In this document: positions 34,614 to 45,640 of the stretch, one piece after another
How positions within the stretch are numbered: the first letter of the stretch is position 1
Layout: every line of letters starts with the position of its first letter
NCBI GenBank assembly: GCA_040743155.1
Contig: JBFLJU010000001.1
Span: 558,001-622,000 of the forward strand
Length of the DNA: 64,000 bases
Direction of reading: 5' to 3'
Source of the DNA: Cycloclasticus sp.
GTDB taxonomy: Bacteria; Pseudomonadota; Gammaproteobacteria; Methylococcales; Cycloclasticaceae
Notes under the pieces: generated by a model
Databases searched by the model: none
Seen by the model: only the letters and a program-made list of their open reading frames with translations
What the model was told of the DNA's origin: nothing
Translations under genes and position numbers: made by a program

Positions 34614-34630
34614 GTACGCGAAGGATAGAG

Positions 34631-35089
34631 ATGAATCAAGCACCCGCTAAAATATTAGAACTGATCAAGCCGGCTATTACAGGACTTGGCTATGAATTCG
34701 TGGGTGCGGAGCTCACAGGCCAGGGCAAGTCGTCAGTATTGTTAGTCTATATTGATTCAGATAAAGGTATTTTGGTCGGTGACTGTTCTAAAGTGAGTCA
34801 TCAGATTAGCGGCATTATGGATGTCGAAGATCCCATTAGTGGTCAATATCGGTTAGAAGTTTCATCGCCTGGTTTAGAGCGACCACTTTTTGAACTTGAG
34901 CATTTTGAACGTTTTAAAGGTTCCACAATCAAGTTAGAGTTGCGTCAATCAACCCTTGAAGGGCAGCGCCGGTTTACTGGTGAGATCTTGGATGTGCAGG
35001 GCGAAATAGTTCATTTGCACGTTGATGATGAAGAGATAGAGGTTCCATTCTCTCTTATAAAGAAAGCTAGAATAGTAGTTAAATTTTAA
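34631..35089 (+). CDS. rimP: Ribosome maturation factor RimP
   Basis: A 152-residue protein needed for 30S subunit maturation. Recognisable segments: LGYEFVGAELTGQGKSSVLLVYID, GDCSKVSHQISGIMDVEDPI and YRLEVSSPGLERPLF, the last being the family hallmark; a small SH3-like C-terminal domain follows. AAGGAT with 7-base spacing precedes the ATG. First protein gene of the nusA-infB operon. Confidence 0.96.
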   Translation: MNQAPAKILELIKPAITGLGYEFVGAELTGQGKSSVLLVYIDSDKGILVGDCSKVSHQISGIMDVEDPISGQYRLEVSSPGLERPLFELEHFERFKGSTIKLELRQSTLEGQRRFTGEILDVQGEIVHLHVDDEEIEVPFSLIKKARIVVKF

Positions 35090-35172
35090 AGTGGAGTTAA
35101 GTGCGCTGCTTTTTGCGCATTTGTACGTAGCTTATGCTCTTTGGGTATAAATATTAATTTTTAGGATTAAAG

Positions 35173-36675
35173 ATGGCTAATAAAGAAATTTTAATGGTTG
35201 TAGATGTTGTTTCTAACGAAAAAGAGATTGAGCGAAGTGTCCTTTTTGAAGCAATTGAAGCCGCGCTGGAAATGGCAACCAAGAAACTATACTCGGAAGA
35301 TATTGCAGTACGTGTAGCTATTGATCGTGAGACAGGTGATTACGAGTCTTTCCGGAAGTGGGAAGTCGTTGAGGCTGACCCTGAGTTTGAAGGTGGCTTG
35401 GAAAACGCTGATGCGCAAATCTTATTGGAAGAGGCGCTGAAAAAAGATGCCGAGCTAGAGTTAGGGAGCTTTATAGAAGAACCTATTAAGTCAGCTGATT
35501 TCGGCCGTATTGGTGCGCAAGCGGCCAAGCAAGTTATCGTTCAGAAAGTGAGAGAAGCTGAGCGTAAAAAAGTATATGAATTATACAAGAATAAAGTGGG
35601 TGAGCTGGTCACGGGTGTGATTAAGCGAATTGAACGCGGTAATGTATTTGTTGACCTTGAAGGTACTGCGGATGCAATTATTCCTCGTGAAGAAATGATT
35701 CCGAGGGAGCCTGTTAGAACAGGCGATAGAATTCGCGGATACTTAAAAGAAGTAGAAGAAGTGACGCGTGGGCCGCAACTAACGGTTTCACGAAGCTCGT
35801 CAGAATTACTAATTGCCTTATTTAAGCTTGAAGTGCCAGAAGTGGGTGATGGCTTAATTGAGATTTTAGGCGCGGCACGCGATCCTGGTTCAAGAGCAAA
35901 AATTGCGGTGAGAACACGTGACCAACGGCTAGATCCTGTAGGTGCTTGTGTTGGCATGCGTGGCTCACGGGTTCAGGCAGTGTCTAACGAACTAGCGGGC
36001 GAACGAGTCGACATCATTCTTTGGGATGAAAATGAAGCGCAGTTTGTGATCAATGCGATGTCTCCAGCAGATGTGGTCTCTATTGTTGTTGATGAAGAAA
36101 AGCATAGTATGGATGTGTCGGTTAAAGATGACAGTCTGTCGCAAGCGATTGGTCGTGGTGGTCAAAACGTTCGGTTGGCGAGTGAGCTAACGGGCTGGAA
36201 ATTAAATGTAATGAGCGAAACTCAGGCTGAAGAGCAAAGTTCGTCTGAAGCAGATAAATTTGCTCAACAACTCATGGAAGACCTTGACGTTGATGAAGAT
36301 GTAGCTGTTATCTTAGTTCAAGAGGGTTACACAACCATTGAAGAAATTAACTTCGCCTCATTGGAGGAGCTGACTGATATAGAAGAGTTTGATGAAGATA
36401 TTGCAGAAGAACTTCAGCAGCGCGCCAAAGATGCCTACCTAATTAAAGCGATTGCCTCTGAAGAGGTGCTAGAAGAACACGAACCAGACAAAGGCCTGCT
36501 AGAGATGGAAGGGATGGATCGTGAGTTGGCATATAAATTAGCCAGTAAGGAAGTGGTCACTATGGAAGATTTAGCAGACTTGGCGACTGATGAGTTGCTA
36601 GAAATAGTCGACATTGAAGAACAGCGTGCAACAGCACTTATTATGAAAGCACGTGAACCTTGGTTTGCTGAATAA
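35173..36675 (+). CDS. nusA: Transcription termination/antitermination protein NusA
   Basis: A 500-residue RNA polymerase-associated factor that modulates pausing, termination and antitermination. Order of domains: N-terminal polymerase-binding domain (1-125, beginning [19 protein letters not shown]), S1 domain (about 135-200, [20 protein letters not shown]), two KH domains (about 230-345, with [15 protein letters not shown] and [14 protein letters not shown]), and two acidic helix-hairpin-helix repeats at the C-terminus (about 360-500). This full-length architecture matches E. coli NusA (495 residues). It lies 84 bases after rimP and 26 before infB. Confidence 0.97.
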   Translation: MANKEILMVVDVVSNEKEIERSVLFEAIEAALEMATKKLYSEDIAVRVAIDRETGDYESFRKWEVVEADPEFEGGLENADAQILLEEALKKDAELELGSFIEEPIKSADFGRIGAQAAKQVIVQKVREAERKKVYELYKNKVGELVTGVIKRIERGNVFVDLEGTADAIIPREEMIPREPVRTGDRIRGYLKEVEEVTRGPQLTVSRSSSELLIALFKLEVPEVGDGLIEILGAARDPGSRAKIAVRTRDQRLDPVGACVGMRGSRVQAVSNELAGERVDIILWDENEAQFVINAMSPADVVSIVVDEEKHSMDVSVKDDSLSQAIGRGGQNVRLASELTGWKLNVMSETQAEEQSSSEADKFAQQLMEDLDVDEDVAVILVQEGYTTIEEINFASLEELTDIEEFDEDIAEELQQRAKDAYLIKAIASEEVLEEHEPDKGLLEMEGMDRELAYKLASKEVVTMEDLADLATDELLEIVDIEEQRATALIMKAREPWFAE

Positions 36676-36701
36676 GCAATAACCTCTCTGGAGAAAGAAG
36701 C

Positions 36702-39362
36702 ATGGCAGATATTACAGTTCAACATTTAGCAAAAGTGGTTGGTACTACCGCAGAAAAGTTAGTAGAACAACTTAACGACGCGGGAGTGAAGGGTAAGACC
36801 ATAACCTCGACGCTTGGTGAAGAGGATAAAGTAAAATTATTAGCTCATCTTCGTGAGAGCCACGGTAAAGATAAAAAAGACATATCCGCGCCTAAGAAGA
36901 TGACGCTTAAGCGCAAGACGGTCGTTACCGAGTTGAAACAACCTAAAACACGTGGTGCAGGCTCAGTCAGTATTCAGGTGCGTAAGAAGAAAGTGCTGGG
37001 GCGCTCTGCAGAAGAAGTGGCAACAGGCTTGAGTCCCGAAGAACTTGAAGAGGCTAAAAAAGCAGCTGAAGCGCATCAACAGTTAGTAGAAGAGCAAGGT
37101 GCTGCTCGCGAAAAAGAACAGGAACGAGTTAATAAAAACTTAAAGACGAAAGAAAAGCACGTAGCTGCAAGTCAGGCTAAGTTGGACGCAGAGAAGGACG
37201 CTGAAACAGCTGAAGCGGAAAAACAGGCGGCTGAAGCAGCAAAACAGGCGGCTGAAGCAGCAAAACAGGCGGCTGAAGCAGCAAAAAAGGCAGCTGAAGA
37301 AGCAGAGCAGGCGAAGCAAAAAGCTGTTGTCGAAGATGAGAAAGTAAAAGCACCGCAGCCGGTCTCAAAAATAAGACAAGCTGGTCCTGAAGTTATGGCA
37401 AGGATTAAAGCAGAAGCGGATGCAAAAAAAGCAAAAGAGCTTGGCCGTAAACCGGATAAAAAGAAAGGTGGCTCTAAATTAGGCGGTGGGATTCTACACG
37501 TCGATAAAAAGTCTCGCCGTAATAAGAAAAAAGGTGGTCCAAAATCACGCAATATTCGCCTTGAATCAGCCGGTGAACATGGCTTTGAAGTGCCGACAAA
37601 AACAATTACGTATAACGTAGAAATTCCAGAAAGTATTATCGTTTCTGACCTCGCGCAACGTATGAATGTTAAGGCCGGCGAGATTATTAAAACGTTAATG
37701 GGTTTAGGAACAATGGCCACTATTAACCAACCCTTGGACCAAGAAACAGCCGTTATTGTGGTTGAGGAAATGGGCCATAACGTTGTTTTACGCAGCGATG
37801 AGGATATCCAAGCTGAGTTATTGGCTGACGTTATACAACAAGAAGGTGAAGACTTACCAAGAGGCCCCGTTGTCACCATTATGGGTCACGTTGATCACGG
37901 TAAAACCTCGCTGTTAGATTACATTCGCCAAAGCCGTGTTGCTGCCGGTGAGTCCGGTGGTATTACACAACATATTGGTGCTTATCGTGTAAAGCAAGGC
38001 GATAGCATGGTAACGTTTATTGATACACCAGGACACGCGGCGTTTACCGCAATGCGTGCTCGTGGAGCAAAAATAACTGATTTAATTATTTTGGTGGTTG
38101 CCGCAGATGATGGTGTGATGCCTCAAACAAAAGAGGCAGTTGAGCACGCCCGTGCAGCGGGTGTACCGATGATCGTTGCAGTTAATAAAATGGACAAAGA
38201 AGGTGCGCAACCGGATCGTGTCAGAAACGAATTATCTCAACTTGATGTGACGCCGGAAGATTGGGGTGGTGATACACAATTCGTAAACATTTCAGCGTTA
38301 AAAGGTGACGGCGTTGATGAACTGTTAGAGGCGATTGCATTACAGGCTGAGCTATTAGAATTAAAAGCAGCTGTTGATGTGGCGGCTATTGGTGTTGTTA
38401 TTGAATCACGTTTAGATAAAGGCCGCGGCGCGGTCGGAACGATTCTTGTGCAAAAAGGCACCTTACGTATGGGTGATTACATCGTAGCAGGTGAGGCGCA
38501 TGGACGTGTTAAAGCGATGTTTGATGAACATGGCAAGGCCGTTAAAGCAGCAACGCCAGCCGTACCTGTTGAAGTGCTTGGTCTTTCAAGTGCCACAGAA
38601 GCGGGTGTTGAGGTCTATGCTGCACCAAGTGAGCGTAAGGCTCGTGAAATTGCTGAATTCCGCCAGAATAAATCAAGGCAGGCGCGTCAAGCAAAACAGC
38701 AATCTGCAAAACTTGAACAAGCCTTCTCACAAATGACTGAAGGCGATAGCGCAACACTTAACGTATTGCTGAAGGCAGACGTGCACGGTAGTTTAGAAGC
38801 CTTGAATTCATCACTGACGAACCTGTCTACGGATGAAGTTAAAGTCTCTATTGTGGCTAGTGGCGTTGGTGGTATTAACGAGAGTGACGTTAATTTAGCA
38901 GCCGCATCGGATGCGCTGATTATTGGTTTCAATACCCGTGCAGATGCAAATGCAAGAAGGATGATTGAGAACAGAGGCGTATCGGTTCGTTATTACAGTA
39001 TTATTTACGACGTGATCGACGATGTTCGAGACGCTTTGTCGGGCCTATTAGCTCCGGATATTAAAGAACAAATTGTTGGTATTGCAAATGTGCGTGACGT
39101 ATTCAAATCACCTAAATTGGGTGCGATTGCCGGTTGTATGGTGACGGAAGGTTTCGTTAAAAGAGATTTGCCAATTCGTGTGCTACGTGACAATGTCGTT
39201 ATTTATGAAGGGCAGCTTGAATCATTACGGCGATTTAAAGATGACGTGCAAGAGGTCAAGTCGGGCATGGAGTGCGGTATCGGTGTGAAAAACTACAATG
39301 ATGTACAAGACGGCGATCAAATCGAAGTCTTTGAACGCATTGAAGTAAAACGTAAGCTATAG
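36702..39362 (+). CDS. infB: Translation initiation factor IF-2
   Basis: An 886-residue GTPase that brings initiator tRNA to the 30S P site. The N-terminal IF2N domain (1-50) is followed by a long charged linker, including an alanine/lysine/glutamine-rich heptad-like tract encoded by 21-bp tandem repeats. Another IF2N-type domain lies near residue 305, then the G domain with GHVDHGKTS at 395 and NKMD further on, and the C-terminal beta-barrel and fMet-tRNA-binding domains (ending [13 protein letters not shown]). All GTPase motifs are intact. It sits in the conserved nusA-infB-rbfA order. Confidence 0.97.
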   Translation: MADITVQHLAKVVGTTAEKLVEQLNDAGVKGKTITSTLGEEDKVKLLAHLRESHGKDKKDISAPKKMTLKRKTVVTELKQPKTRGAGSVSIQVRKKKVLGRSAEEVATGLSPEELEEAKKAAEAHQQLVEEQGAAREKEQERVNKNLKTKEKHVAASQAKLDAEKDAETAEAEKQAAEAAKQAAEAAKQAAEAAKKAAEEAEQAKQKAVVEDEKVKAPQPVSKIRQAGPEVMARIKAEADAKKAKELGRKPDKKKGGSKLGGGILHVDKKSRRNKKKGGPKSRNIRLESAGEHGFEVPTKTITYNVEIPESIIVSDLAQRMNVKAGEIIKTLMGLGTMATINQPLDQETAVIVVEEMGHNVVLRSDEDIQAELLADVIQQEGEDLPRGPVVTIMGHVDHGKTSLLDYIRQSRVAAGESGGITQHIGAYRVKQGDSMVTFIDTPGHAAFTAMRARGAKITDLIILVVAADDGVMPQTKEAVEHARAAGVPMIVAVNKMDKEGAQPDRVRNELSQLDVTPEDWGGDTQFVNISALKGDGVDELLEAIALQAELLELKAAVDVAAIGVVIESRLDKGRGAVGTILVQKGTLRMGDYIVAGEAHGRVKAMFDEHGKAVKAATPAVPVEVLGLSSATEAGVEVYAAPSERKAREIAEFRQNKSRQARQAKQQSAKLEQAFSQMTEGDSATLNVLLKADVHGSLEALNSSLTNLSTDEVKVSIVASGVGGINESDVNLAAASDALIIGFNTRADANARRMIENRGVSVRYYSIIYDVIDDVRDALSGLLAPDIKEQIVGIANVRDVFKSPKLGAIAGCMVTEGFVKRDLPIRVLRDNVVIYEGQLESLRRFKDDVQEVKSGMECGIGVKNYNDVQDGDQIEVFERIEVKRKL
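37221..37304 (+). repeat. 21-bp tandem repeat inside infB
   Basis: Three identical 21-base units (37221-37241, 37242-37262 and 37263-37283), beginning AAACAGGCGGCTGAAG, and a fourth diverged unit to 37304. Each encodes a seven-residue Lys-Gln-Ala-Ala-Glu-Ala-Ala helix turn in the IF-2 linker. Copy number could vary between strains without breaking the frame. Confidence 0.85.
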
Positions 39363-39372
39363 TTGATAACCA

Positions 39373-39738
39373 ATGCCTAGAGAGTTTTTACGTTTCCAGC
39401 GTGTTTCACGTCAACTGCAACGTGAGTTAGCAGAGATAATTCAGCGTGACCTTCGTGATCCTGAAGTTGGTTTTGTGACCGTTAGTGACGTTGAAGTTAC
39501 TAAAGATTTGGCGGTTGCAAAAGTCTTTGTTAGTGTTTTGACTACCAAGGATAATGAAGATAAGCAAACGAGTGTTGCGGCTTTAAATCATGCGTCAAAT
39601 TATATTCATGGCATTGTATCAAAGCGTATGCGTATGAGAATGGTGCCGGAACTGCGCTTTTTCTTAGATGAATCTATCGAGCAAGGTATTAAAATGGATG
39701 CGTTGCTGAAAGCAACAGACCCAGATAACGAGAAGTAA
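39373..39738 (+). CDS. rbfA: 30S ribosome-binding factor RbfA
   Basis: A 121-residue KH-fold protein binding the 5' helix of 16S rRNA during late 30S assembly and cold adaptation. Family segments: FQRVSRQLQRELAEIIQRDL, DPEVGFVTVSDVEVTKDLAVAKVFVSV (positions 30-56) and LRFFLDESIEQGIKMDALL. The length is normal. It follows infB by 10 bases and precedes truB by 3 bases. Confidence 0.96.
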   Translation: MPREFLRFQRVSRQLQRELAEIIQRDLRDPEVGFVTVSDVEVTKDLAVAKVFVSVLTTKDNEDKQTSVAALNHASNYIHGIVSKRMRMRMVPELRFFLDESIEQGIKMDALLKATDPDNEK

Positions 39739-39741
39739 TAC

Positions 39742-40650
39742 ATGGCGGATCGAAAAAAGAAAGGCCGTGATATTAGCGGTATTCTAATTTTAGACAAGCC
39801 GCTTAATATTTCCTCAAACCGTGCCGTGCAGATTATTAAACGTCTATACGGAGCTAAAAAAGTAGGTCATACGGGCAGTTTAGACCCGCTAGCATCTGGC
39901 GTATTACCTATCTGTTTAGGTCATGCCACAAAGGTTTCACAATACTTGTTGGCATCAGATAAAACCTACCATTTCACGATGAAGCTTGGACAAACTACTG
40001 AGACAGGTGATGTGGAAGGTGACGTTGTGCTTGAAAGGTCAGTGCCTGTCATTGATGATGCTCGATTAGAAACATTACTAAAAGAGTTTACCGGAGAGAT
40101 TCAGCAAGTTCCGCCGATGTATTCAGCGCTTAAGCATGATGGCCAACGTTTGTATACGCTCGCTCGCGCGGGTAAAGTAGTTGAACGCCCGCCAAGAGAT
40201 GTAACGATAAAATCTCTCGAATTATTATCAAAAACTGACGATAGCCTTACATTAGAAGTGTCTTGCACCAAAGGAACTTACGTTCGCACGCTAGCAGAAG
40301 ATTTAGGTGAGGCGCTAGGTTGTGGCGCTCATGTTACCTTTTTGAGGCGTATTAAGACAGGGCCGTTTGAGTTGGGTGAGGCGGTTACGATTGAACAGTT
40401 AGAGTCCTTACAGGGTGATATAAACGTGTTGGATCAACAGCTGAACAATTTAGATTTGGCTTTGCAAGAATACCCGATTATTGGTTGCACTGATGACGAG
40501 GTGGCTGATTTATGTTTGGGGCGTCAAATACACGTCGAGACGTTGGAGCAGTACCCATTGATTCGATTAAATGCCCCAGATGGTAATATTTTTGGACTAG
40601 GTAAATGGAAAGAGGGGAATTATTTGGCCCCAATCAGAATTTTTGCGTAA
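39742..40650 (+). CDS. truB: tRNA pseudouridine(55) synthase TruB
   Basis: A 302-residue enzyme making pseudouridine 55 in the T-loop of almost all tRNAs. The catalytic Asp48 is in KVGHTGSLDPLASGVLP, and YTYTLARAGK-like substrate segments follow (MYSALKHDGQRLYTLAR). A C-terminal PUA-like domain covers about 245-302. It is in the conserved rbfA-truB-rpsO order. Confidence 0.96.
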   Translation: MADRKKKGRDISGILILDKPLNISSNRAVQIIKRLYGAKKVGHTGSLDPLASGVLPICLGHATKVSQYLLASDKTYHFTMKLGQTTETGDVEGDVVLERSVPVIDDARLETLLKEFTGEIQQVPPMYSALKHDGQRLYTLARAGKVVERPPRDVTIKSLELLSKTDDSLTLEVSCTKGTYVRTLAEDLGEALGCGAHVTFLRRIKTGPFELGEAVTIEQLESLQGDINVLDQQLNNLDLALQEYPIIGCTDDEVADLCLGRQIHVETLEQYPLIRLNAPDGNIFGLGKWKEGNYLAPIRIFA

Positions 40651-40754
40651 TCAATACAGTCAGAGATTGCTCTTAAAGCTTGTTAGCTATCTGTACGCAG
40701 AGTACAATATGCTGTTTTTTTTAGATTAATATAATAGAAAGTGGAGTAAGGAAT

Positions 40755-41024
40755 ATGTCGTTCGGTACAGAACAAAAGCAAGAAATTGTTAAAGAATATG
40801 CGTTATCAGAAGGTGATACAGGATCTCCAGAGGTTCAAGTTGCTTTGTTAACGGGGAGAATCAATCATTTGACACCGCATTTTTCTGAGAACAAAAAAGA
40901 TCACCACTCACGTCAAGGTTTGTTAAGAATCATTAACCGCCGCCGTAAGCTTTTAGATTACTTAAAAGGTAAAGACGTAGAACGTTACCGTGCATTAATT
41001 GCGCGTTTAGGTTTAAGAAAATAG
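40755..41024 (+). CDS. rpsO: 30S ribosomal protein S15
   Basis: An 89-residue four-helix primary-binding protein of the 30S platform. It includes [35 protein letters not shown] and the C-terminal [20 protein letters not shown], near-universal S15 sequence. GGAG and AAGGA lie just before the ATG. S15 represses its own mRNA in other bacteria; no clear pseudoknot could be judged by eye. The gene lies 22 bases before pnp. Confidence 0.97.
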   Translation: MSFGTEQKQEIVKEYALSEGDTGSPEVQVALLTGRINHLTPHFSENKKDHHSRQGLLRIINRRRKLLDYLKGKDVERYRALIARLGLRK

Positions 41025-41046
41025 ATAATTAATAGGCAGGCAAATA

Positions 41047-43113
41047 GTGAATTCAGTAAAAAAAGAGTTTCAGTTCGGTAGCCAAACCGTTTCATTGGAA
41101 ACGGGCGAAATTGCACGTCAAGCAGATGGTGCAGTACTGGTAGAAATTGATGGCACCATTGTGTTGGTAACAGCCGTTGGCAAACGTGAAGGCGGAGAGA
41201 ATAATTCTTTCTTCCCATTAACGGTTAACTACCAAGAAAAAACATACGCCGCTGGTAAAATACCAGGCGGTTTTTTTAAGCGTGAAGGTCGTCCTAGTGA
41301 AAAAGAGACATTAACATCACGTCTTATCGACCGTCCGATTCGTCCATTGTTTCCAAAAGGTTATAAAAACGAAACTCAAATTATTGCGACGGTTGTTTCA
41401 TTAAACCCAGAAGTTGACCCAGACATTCCTGCTTTACTCGGTGCATCTGCGGCGTTAGCGATTTCAGGGCTTCCTTTTGATGGTCCTATTGGTGCGGCTC
41501 GTGTGGGTTACATCGATGGTGAATATGTACTGAATCCTTCAAAAACCGCATTAGCTGAGTCTAAGCTTGACCTTGTTGTAGCGGGTACATCTGACGCTGT
41601 GCTAATGGTTGAGTCAGAAGCTGACTGTTTACCTGAAGATGTTATGTTGGGTGCGGTAACGTTTGGTCATGAACAAATGCAAGCGGCCATTACAGCAATT
41701 AACGAATTGGCTGCTGAAACTGGCAAGCCTCGTATGGAGTGGGTAGCACCTGCAACTAACGAAGCGTTAGTTGAGAAAGTAGCTGGCCTAGCAACAGCTG
41801 GTATTGCTGATGCATATACTGTGTTGGTTAAACTTGATCGCCAAGTTAAATTAAAAGAAGTACGTGCTGAGGTATTGGCGCAACTAGAAGACGAAGATGC
41901 TGATGAAGTTAAAGGTATTTTTTCTTCATTAGAAAAGAAACATGTCCGCGAGTTGGTTCTTTCAACTAAAAAACGTATTGATGGTCGTGATTTATCGACT
42001 GTTCGTGAAATTCACGTTCGTACGGGTGTTTTACCTCGCGCACACGGTTCTGCGTTATTTACACGTGGCGAAACTCAAGCATTAGTTGTGGCTACTTTAG
42101 GTACAGATCGTGATGCGCAAATGATTGATGCGGTTGAAGGTGAATACCGTGATCACTTTATGTTGCATTACAATTTCCCTCCATTTTGTGTTGGCGAAAC
42201 AGGTTTTGTTGGCTCGCCAAAAAGACGTGAAATTGGGCATGGTCGTTTAGCTAAACGTGGCATGCAAGCAGTTATTCCAAGCCAAGATGATTTCTCATAC
42301 GTTTTACGCGTAGTGGCTGAAGTAACTGAATCAAACGGTTCAAGCTCAATGGCAAGTACATGTGGTACCAGTTTGGCATTAATGGATGCTGGTGTTCCAA
42401 TTAAAGCACCAGTAGCTGGTATTGCGATGGGCCTGATTAAAGAAGGCGAAGATTTTGCTGTGTTGTCTGACATTCTAGGTGATGAAGATCATTTAGGTGA
42501 TATGGACTTTAAAGTATCCGGTACAGAATCTGGTGTAACGGCGCTTCAAATGGATATTAAAATCCAAGGCATTACACATGAAATTATGTCTAATGCACTA
42601 GCTCAAGCTAAAGATGGTCGTTTACATATTCTAGAAAAAATGAATGCTGACTTATCAGAAGCGCGTGATGAAATGTCTGATTTTGCACCACGTATTTTAA
42701 CGATTAAAATTGATCCAGCTAAAATTCGCGATGTGATTGGTAAAGGCGGTGTAACGATTCGTGCCATTACTGAAGAAACAGGCGCTTCTATTGATATTAC
42801 CGATGAAGGTATTGTTAAAGTAGCTTCTGTGGATCGTGATGCAGGTGAAAAAGCATTAAAACGTATTGAAGATATTACTGCCGAAGTTGAAGTGGGTAGG
42901 GTCTATGAAGGTAAAGTTGTTCGCTTAATGGATTTTGGCGCATTTGTTTCAATCTTACCGGGTAAAGACGGCCTTGTTCATATTTCACAAATTTCAGAAG
43001 AGCGCGTTGAGAAAGTGAGCGACAAACTGTCTGAAGGTGATGTTGTCAAAGTTAAAGTACTTGAAGTTGACCGCCAAGGTAGAGTTAGATTAAGTATGAA
43101 AGAAGCCGATTAG
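41047..43113 (+). CDS. pnp: Polyribonucleotide nucleotidyltransferase (PNPase)
   Basis: A 688-residue phosphorolytic 3'-5' exoribonuclease. Two RNase PH-like cores (about 10-220 and 310-540) flank an all-alpha linker. The second core carries [18 protein letters not shown] and the metal-site segment [18 protein letters not shown] domain ([20 protein letters not shown]) and a C-terminal S1 domain ([20 protein letters not shown]) follow. The start is GTG, consistent with the family N-terminus. It is the last gene of the translation operon. Confidence 0.97.
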   Translation: MNSVKKEFQFGSQTVSLETGEIARQADGAVLVEIDGTIVLVTAVGKREGGENNSFFPLTVNYQEKTYAAGKIPGGFFKREGRPSEKETLTSRLIDRPIRPLFPKGYKNETQIIATVVSLNPEVDPDIPALLGASAALAISGLPFDGPIGAARVGYIDGEYVLNPSKTALAESKLDLVVAGTSDAVLMVESEADCLPEDVMLGAVTFGHEQMQAAITAINELAAETGKPRMEWVAPATNEALVEKVAGLATAGIADAYTVLVKLDRQVKLKEVRAEVLAQLEDEDADEVKGIFSSLEKKHVRELVLSTKKRIDGRDLSTVREIHVRTGVLPRAHGSALFTRGETQALVVATLGTDRDAQMIDAVEGEYRDHFMLHYNFPPFCVGETGFVGSPKRREIGHGRLAKRGMQAVIPSQDDFSYVLRVVAEVTESNGSSSMASTCGTSLALMDAGVPIKAPVAGIAMGLIKEGEDFAVLSDILGDEDHLGDMDFKVSGTESGVTALQMDIKIQGITHEIMSNALAQAKDGRLHILEKMNADLSEARDEMSDFAPRILTIKIDPAKIRDVIGKGGVTIRAITEETGASIDITDEGIVKVASVDRDAGEKALKRIEDITAEVEVGRVYEGKVVRLMDFGAFVSILPGKDGLVHISQISEERVEKVSDKLSEGDVVKVKVLEVDRQGRVRLSMKEAD

Positions 43114-43161
43114 TTGTTATTCGCAAATTTTAAACTATAGTTAATTTACGGATAATAAAGT

Positions 43162-43623
43162 ATGGCTAACTCACGGATAATAAAGAAATACCCGAATCGT
43201 CGTTTGTATGACACGGAGATTAGTAAGTACGTAACTCTTAATGATGTGCGTCAGCTAATTATTGATCGTGAGCCGGTTAAAGTGCTCGATGCTAAGTCGA
43301 AAGAAGACTTAACACGTAGTGTGTTTTTGCAAATCATTCTTGAGCAAGAAGAGGATGGTGAACCAATAATGAGCGCTGAAATGTTAGAACAGTTAATACG
43401 TTTTTATGGTGATCCGTTTCAACATAACTTTGCAAGTTACCTTGAAAATTCGGTGAAGTTAATCGCTGAACAGAGGGCTAAAGTGAGAAGTAAGCTTGAA
43501 CAGGCAGCAGATCCATTTGCCATGATGACGTCGTTAGCTAACCGGAATATGGAAGTATTTAAGGAAATGCAGGATGGTTTGTTTAAGAATGTAATGCCTG
43601 CAGCAAAGGTTAAGAAGAAATAA
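43162..43623 (+). CDS. phaR: Polyhydroxyalkanoate synthesis repressor PhaR
   Basis: A 153-residue protein with the PHB/PHA accumulation regulator DNA-binding domain at its N-terminus (IIKKYPNRRLYDTEISKYVTL, then VKVLDAKSKEDLTRSVFLQI) and a PHB-binding accumulation domain after it (MLEQLIRFYGDPFQHNFASYL). PhaR represses phasin genes until it is titrated onto nascent PHA granules. Two phasin genes occur 12 kb away, one with a palindromic site at its -35. A strong terminator follows the stop. The gene is 48 bases after pnp. Confidence 0.93.
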   Translation: MANSRIIKKYPNRRLYDTEISKYVTLNDVRQLIIDREPVKVLDAKSKEDLTRSVFLQIILEQEEDGEPIMSAEMLEQLIRFYGDPFQHNFASYLENSVKLIAEQRAKVRSKLEQAADPFAMMTSLANRNMEVFKEMQDGLFKNVMPAAKVKKK

Positions 43624-43640
43624 GCAGTAAATTGTTGTAA

Positions 43641-43668
43641 AAAAAGCCTCATTATTGAGGCTTTTTTT
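43641..43668 (+). terminator. Intrinsic terminator after phaR
   Basis: Stem AAAAAGCCTC (43641-43650) and GAGGCTTTTT (43657-43666) around ATTATT, ending in a run of T. The A-run on the left means it could also work on the minus strand. It separates phaR from uvrC. Confidence 0.9.
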
Positions 43669-43756
43669 ATGCCTGAAAGCTTGTTTAAGATTCAGTATGC
43701 GGCAGGGCAGTATCTATTTGAGTGTTTTTTTATGCAGAAATTAGTAAACTAGACGC

Positions 43757-45598
43757 ATGGATAACGAGGACGAATTAATAGCTTTTGATAGCGAGCATTT
43801 TCTTAAAACACTGACTCAGAAACCGGGTGTATATCAGATGTTAGATCGGCGTAAGGTGTGTATTTACGTTGGTAAGGCGAAGAATCTAAAAAAGCGCGTT
43901 TCAAGCTACTTTAATAAGACAGATAAAGACGCCAAAAAAAAGCTTATGTTGTCACATGTGCAACAAATTGATGTTGTCGTTACCCATACAGAAGGTGAGG
44001 CGTTACTGCTTGAAAATCAGTTAATTAAGCAATTAAAGCCAAGATACAATATTTGCTTGAGGGATGATAAAAGTTATCCCTATATATATTTATCATCACA
44101 GCAAGACTTCCCAAGGTTGACCTTTCACAGAGGAGCAAAAAATAAAAAAGGCCAGTACTTTGGTCCTTATCCTAGTGCTGGAGCAGTTCGAGATAGCTTG
44201 CATGTGCTGCAAAAGATTTTTCCAGTTAGACAGTGCGATGATAGTTATTTTAAGAATAGATCAAGGCCATGTTTACAGCACCAAATTAAACGCTGTACAG
44301 CGCCTTGTGTGGGGCTTATAAGCCAAAAAGACTACCAAGATGATGTGAGTCATACGGTGTTGTTCCTTGAGGGTAAAAATAACCGCTTAATATCAGGGTT
44401 AGTGAAAAAAATGGACAGCGCTGCGGCAGCTTTGGATTTTGAAAAAGCGGCTCAGTTTCGTGATCAGATTGCCCAGTTAAGAAAGTTGATGGAGCGGCAA
44501 TACGTGAGCGGAAAAGAGGGTGACATTGATGTTATAGCCTGTGAAGTTTTACACGACGTAGCCTGCGTGCAAGTGTTCTTTATTCGTAACGGGCAACACC
44601 TTGGTAACCGTACGTTTTTCCCAAAAATGCCAAATGGTAAAAATGAGGAAGAAGTGTTAAGTGCGTTCTTATTGCAATTTTACTTGGACAAAAAGTTGCC
44701 GAAAGCAATTATTTTGAGTCATGAGTTAATCGAGCGAGAGCTAATTCAGGAGGTCTTTAATGAAAAGGCGGGGCGGAAGGTCAACTTAATTAATAAACCA
44801 CGCGCAGATAGGGCACGCTGGTTGAAGATGGCTAAAAACAATGCGTTAACTGCACTTACTCAACGTCTAGAAAGCCGTGAAAATACATGTGACCGGTTAG
44901 TTAAGCTATCCAACTTATTGGGTGTTCAGTTCACCATAAAACGAATGGAGTGTTTCGATATCAGTCACCTTCAAGGCGATCAAACGGTGGCATCCTGCGT
45001 CGTTTTAAATGAAGAAGGGCCATTAAAATCTGATTATCGTCGTTTTAATATATCTGGGGTTATAGCCGGTGATGATTACGCTGCTTTATCGCAAGCTGTT
45101 ACTCGCCGCTTTATTCGCGCTAAAAAAAATGAACATGTAGCGCCTGACTTATTAATAATTGACGGGGGTAAAGGCCAAGTAAATGCAGTGACCAAAGCTT
45201 TAGAGGATATTGGTTGTTCATCTGTTTTTGTTATTGGAATTTCAAAAGGCAGTGATAGAAAAGTAGGAATGGAAAAGATTTATCGTGCGAGTGATGGAAA
45301 GGTTCTTATTTTCTCATCTGATGAGCCGGCATTACTGGTGCTGCAACAAATAAGAGACGAGGCGCATCGTTTTGCTATTAGTGGTCATCGGCAACAACGG
45401 GGTAAAGTGAAGAAGAAGTCCACACTTGAGAAAATTGATGGTTTAGGGCCTAAACGTCGACAGCAATTATTAAAACAATTTGGTGGGTTACGCGAGATTC
45501 AGTCTGCTGGTGTCGATGACCTATGTACAGTGGATGGGATTAACAAGTCGTTAGCTCAACGTGTATATGACTTCTTTCATGACGGTGTGAATGGATAA
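43757..45598 (+). CDS. uvrC: Excinuclease ABC subunit C
   Basis: A 613-residue nucleotide-excision repair nuclease. The N-terminal GIY-YIG domain (KPGVYQML...CIYVGKAKNLKKRVSSYF) makes the 3' incision. A UVR motif (DFEKAAQFRDQIAQLRKLM) near 210 contacts UvrB. The RNase H-like domain for the 5' incision is around 390-540 (RMECFDISHLQGDQTVASCVV), and tandem helix-hairpin-helix motifs end the protein (IDGLGPKRRQQLLKQFGGL). No SOS box was noticed upstream. uvrC-pgsA-tRNA order is as in E. coli. Confidence 0.97.
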   Translation: MDNEDELIAFDSEHFLKTLTQKPGVYQMLDRRKVCIYVGKAKNLKKRVSSYFNKTDKDAKKKLMLSHVQQIDVVVTHTEGEALLLENQLIKQLKPRYNICLRDDKSYPYIYLSSQQDFPRLTFHRGAKNKKGQYFGPYPSAGAVRDSLHVLQKIFPVRQCDDSYFKNRSRPCLQHQIKRCTAPCVGLISQKDYQDDVSHTVLFLEGKNNRLISGLVKKMDSAAAALDFEKAAQFRDQIAQLRKLMERQYVSGKEGDIDVIACEVLHDVACVQVFFIRNGQHLGNRTFFPKMPNGKNEEEVLSAFLLQFYLDKKLPKAIILSHELIERELIQEVFNEKAGRKVNLINKPRADRARWLKMAKNNALTALTQRLESRENTCDRLVKLSNLLGVQFTIKRMECFDISHLQGDQTVASCVVLNEEGPLKSDYRRFNISGVIAGDDYAALSQAVTRRFIRAKKNEHVAPDLLIIDGGKGQVNAVTKALEDIGCSSVFVIGISKGSDRKVGMEKIYRASDGKVLIFSSDEPALLVLQQIRDEAHRFAISGHRQQRGKVKKKSTLEKIDGLGPKRRQQLLKQFGGLREIQSAGVDDLCTVDGINKSLAQRVYDFFHDGVNG

Positions 45599-45640
45599 AA
45601 TGTTACGATGTGCGAATGTTGCCTCACTTCTTTTAGTTGA

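Noticed and set aside
37172-37879. Long minus-strand ORF (235 codons) antisense to infB
   Set aside because: It mirrors the low-complexity IF-2 linker, has Ser/Ala/Cys-rich nonsense composition and no ribosome binding site; infB on the other strand is certain.
43114-43161. Autoregulatory PhaR site upstream of phaR
   Set aside because: No TGCA-type palindrome is present in the 48-bp gap after pnp.
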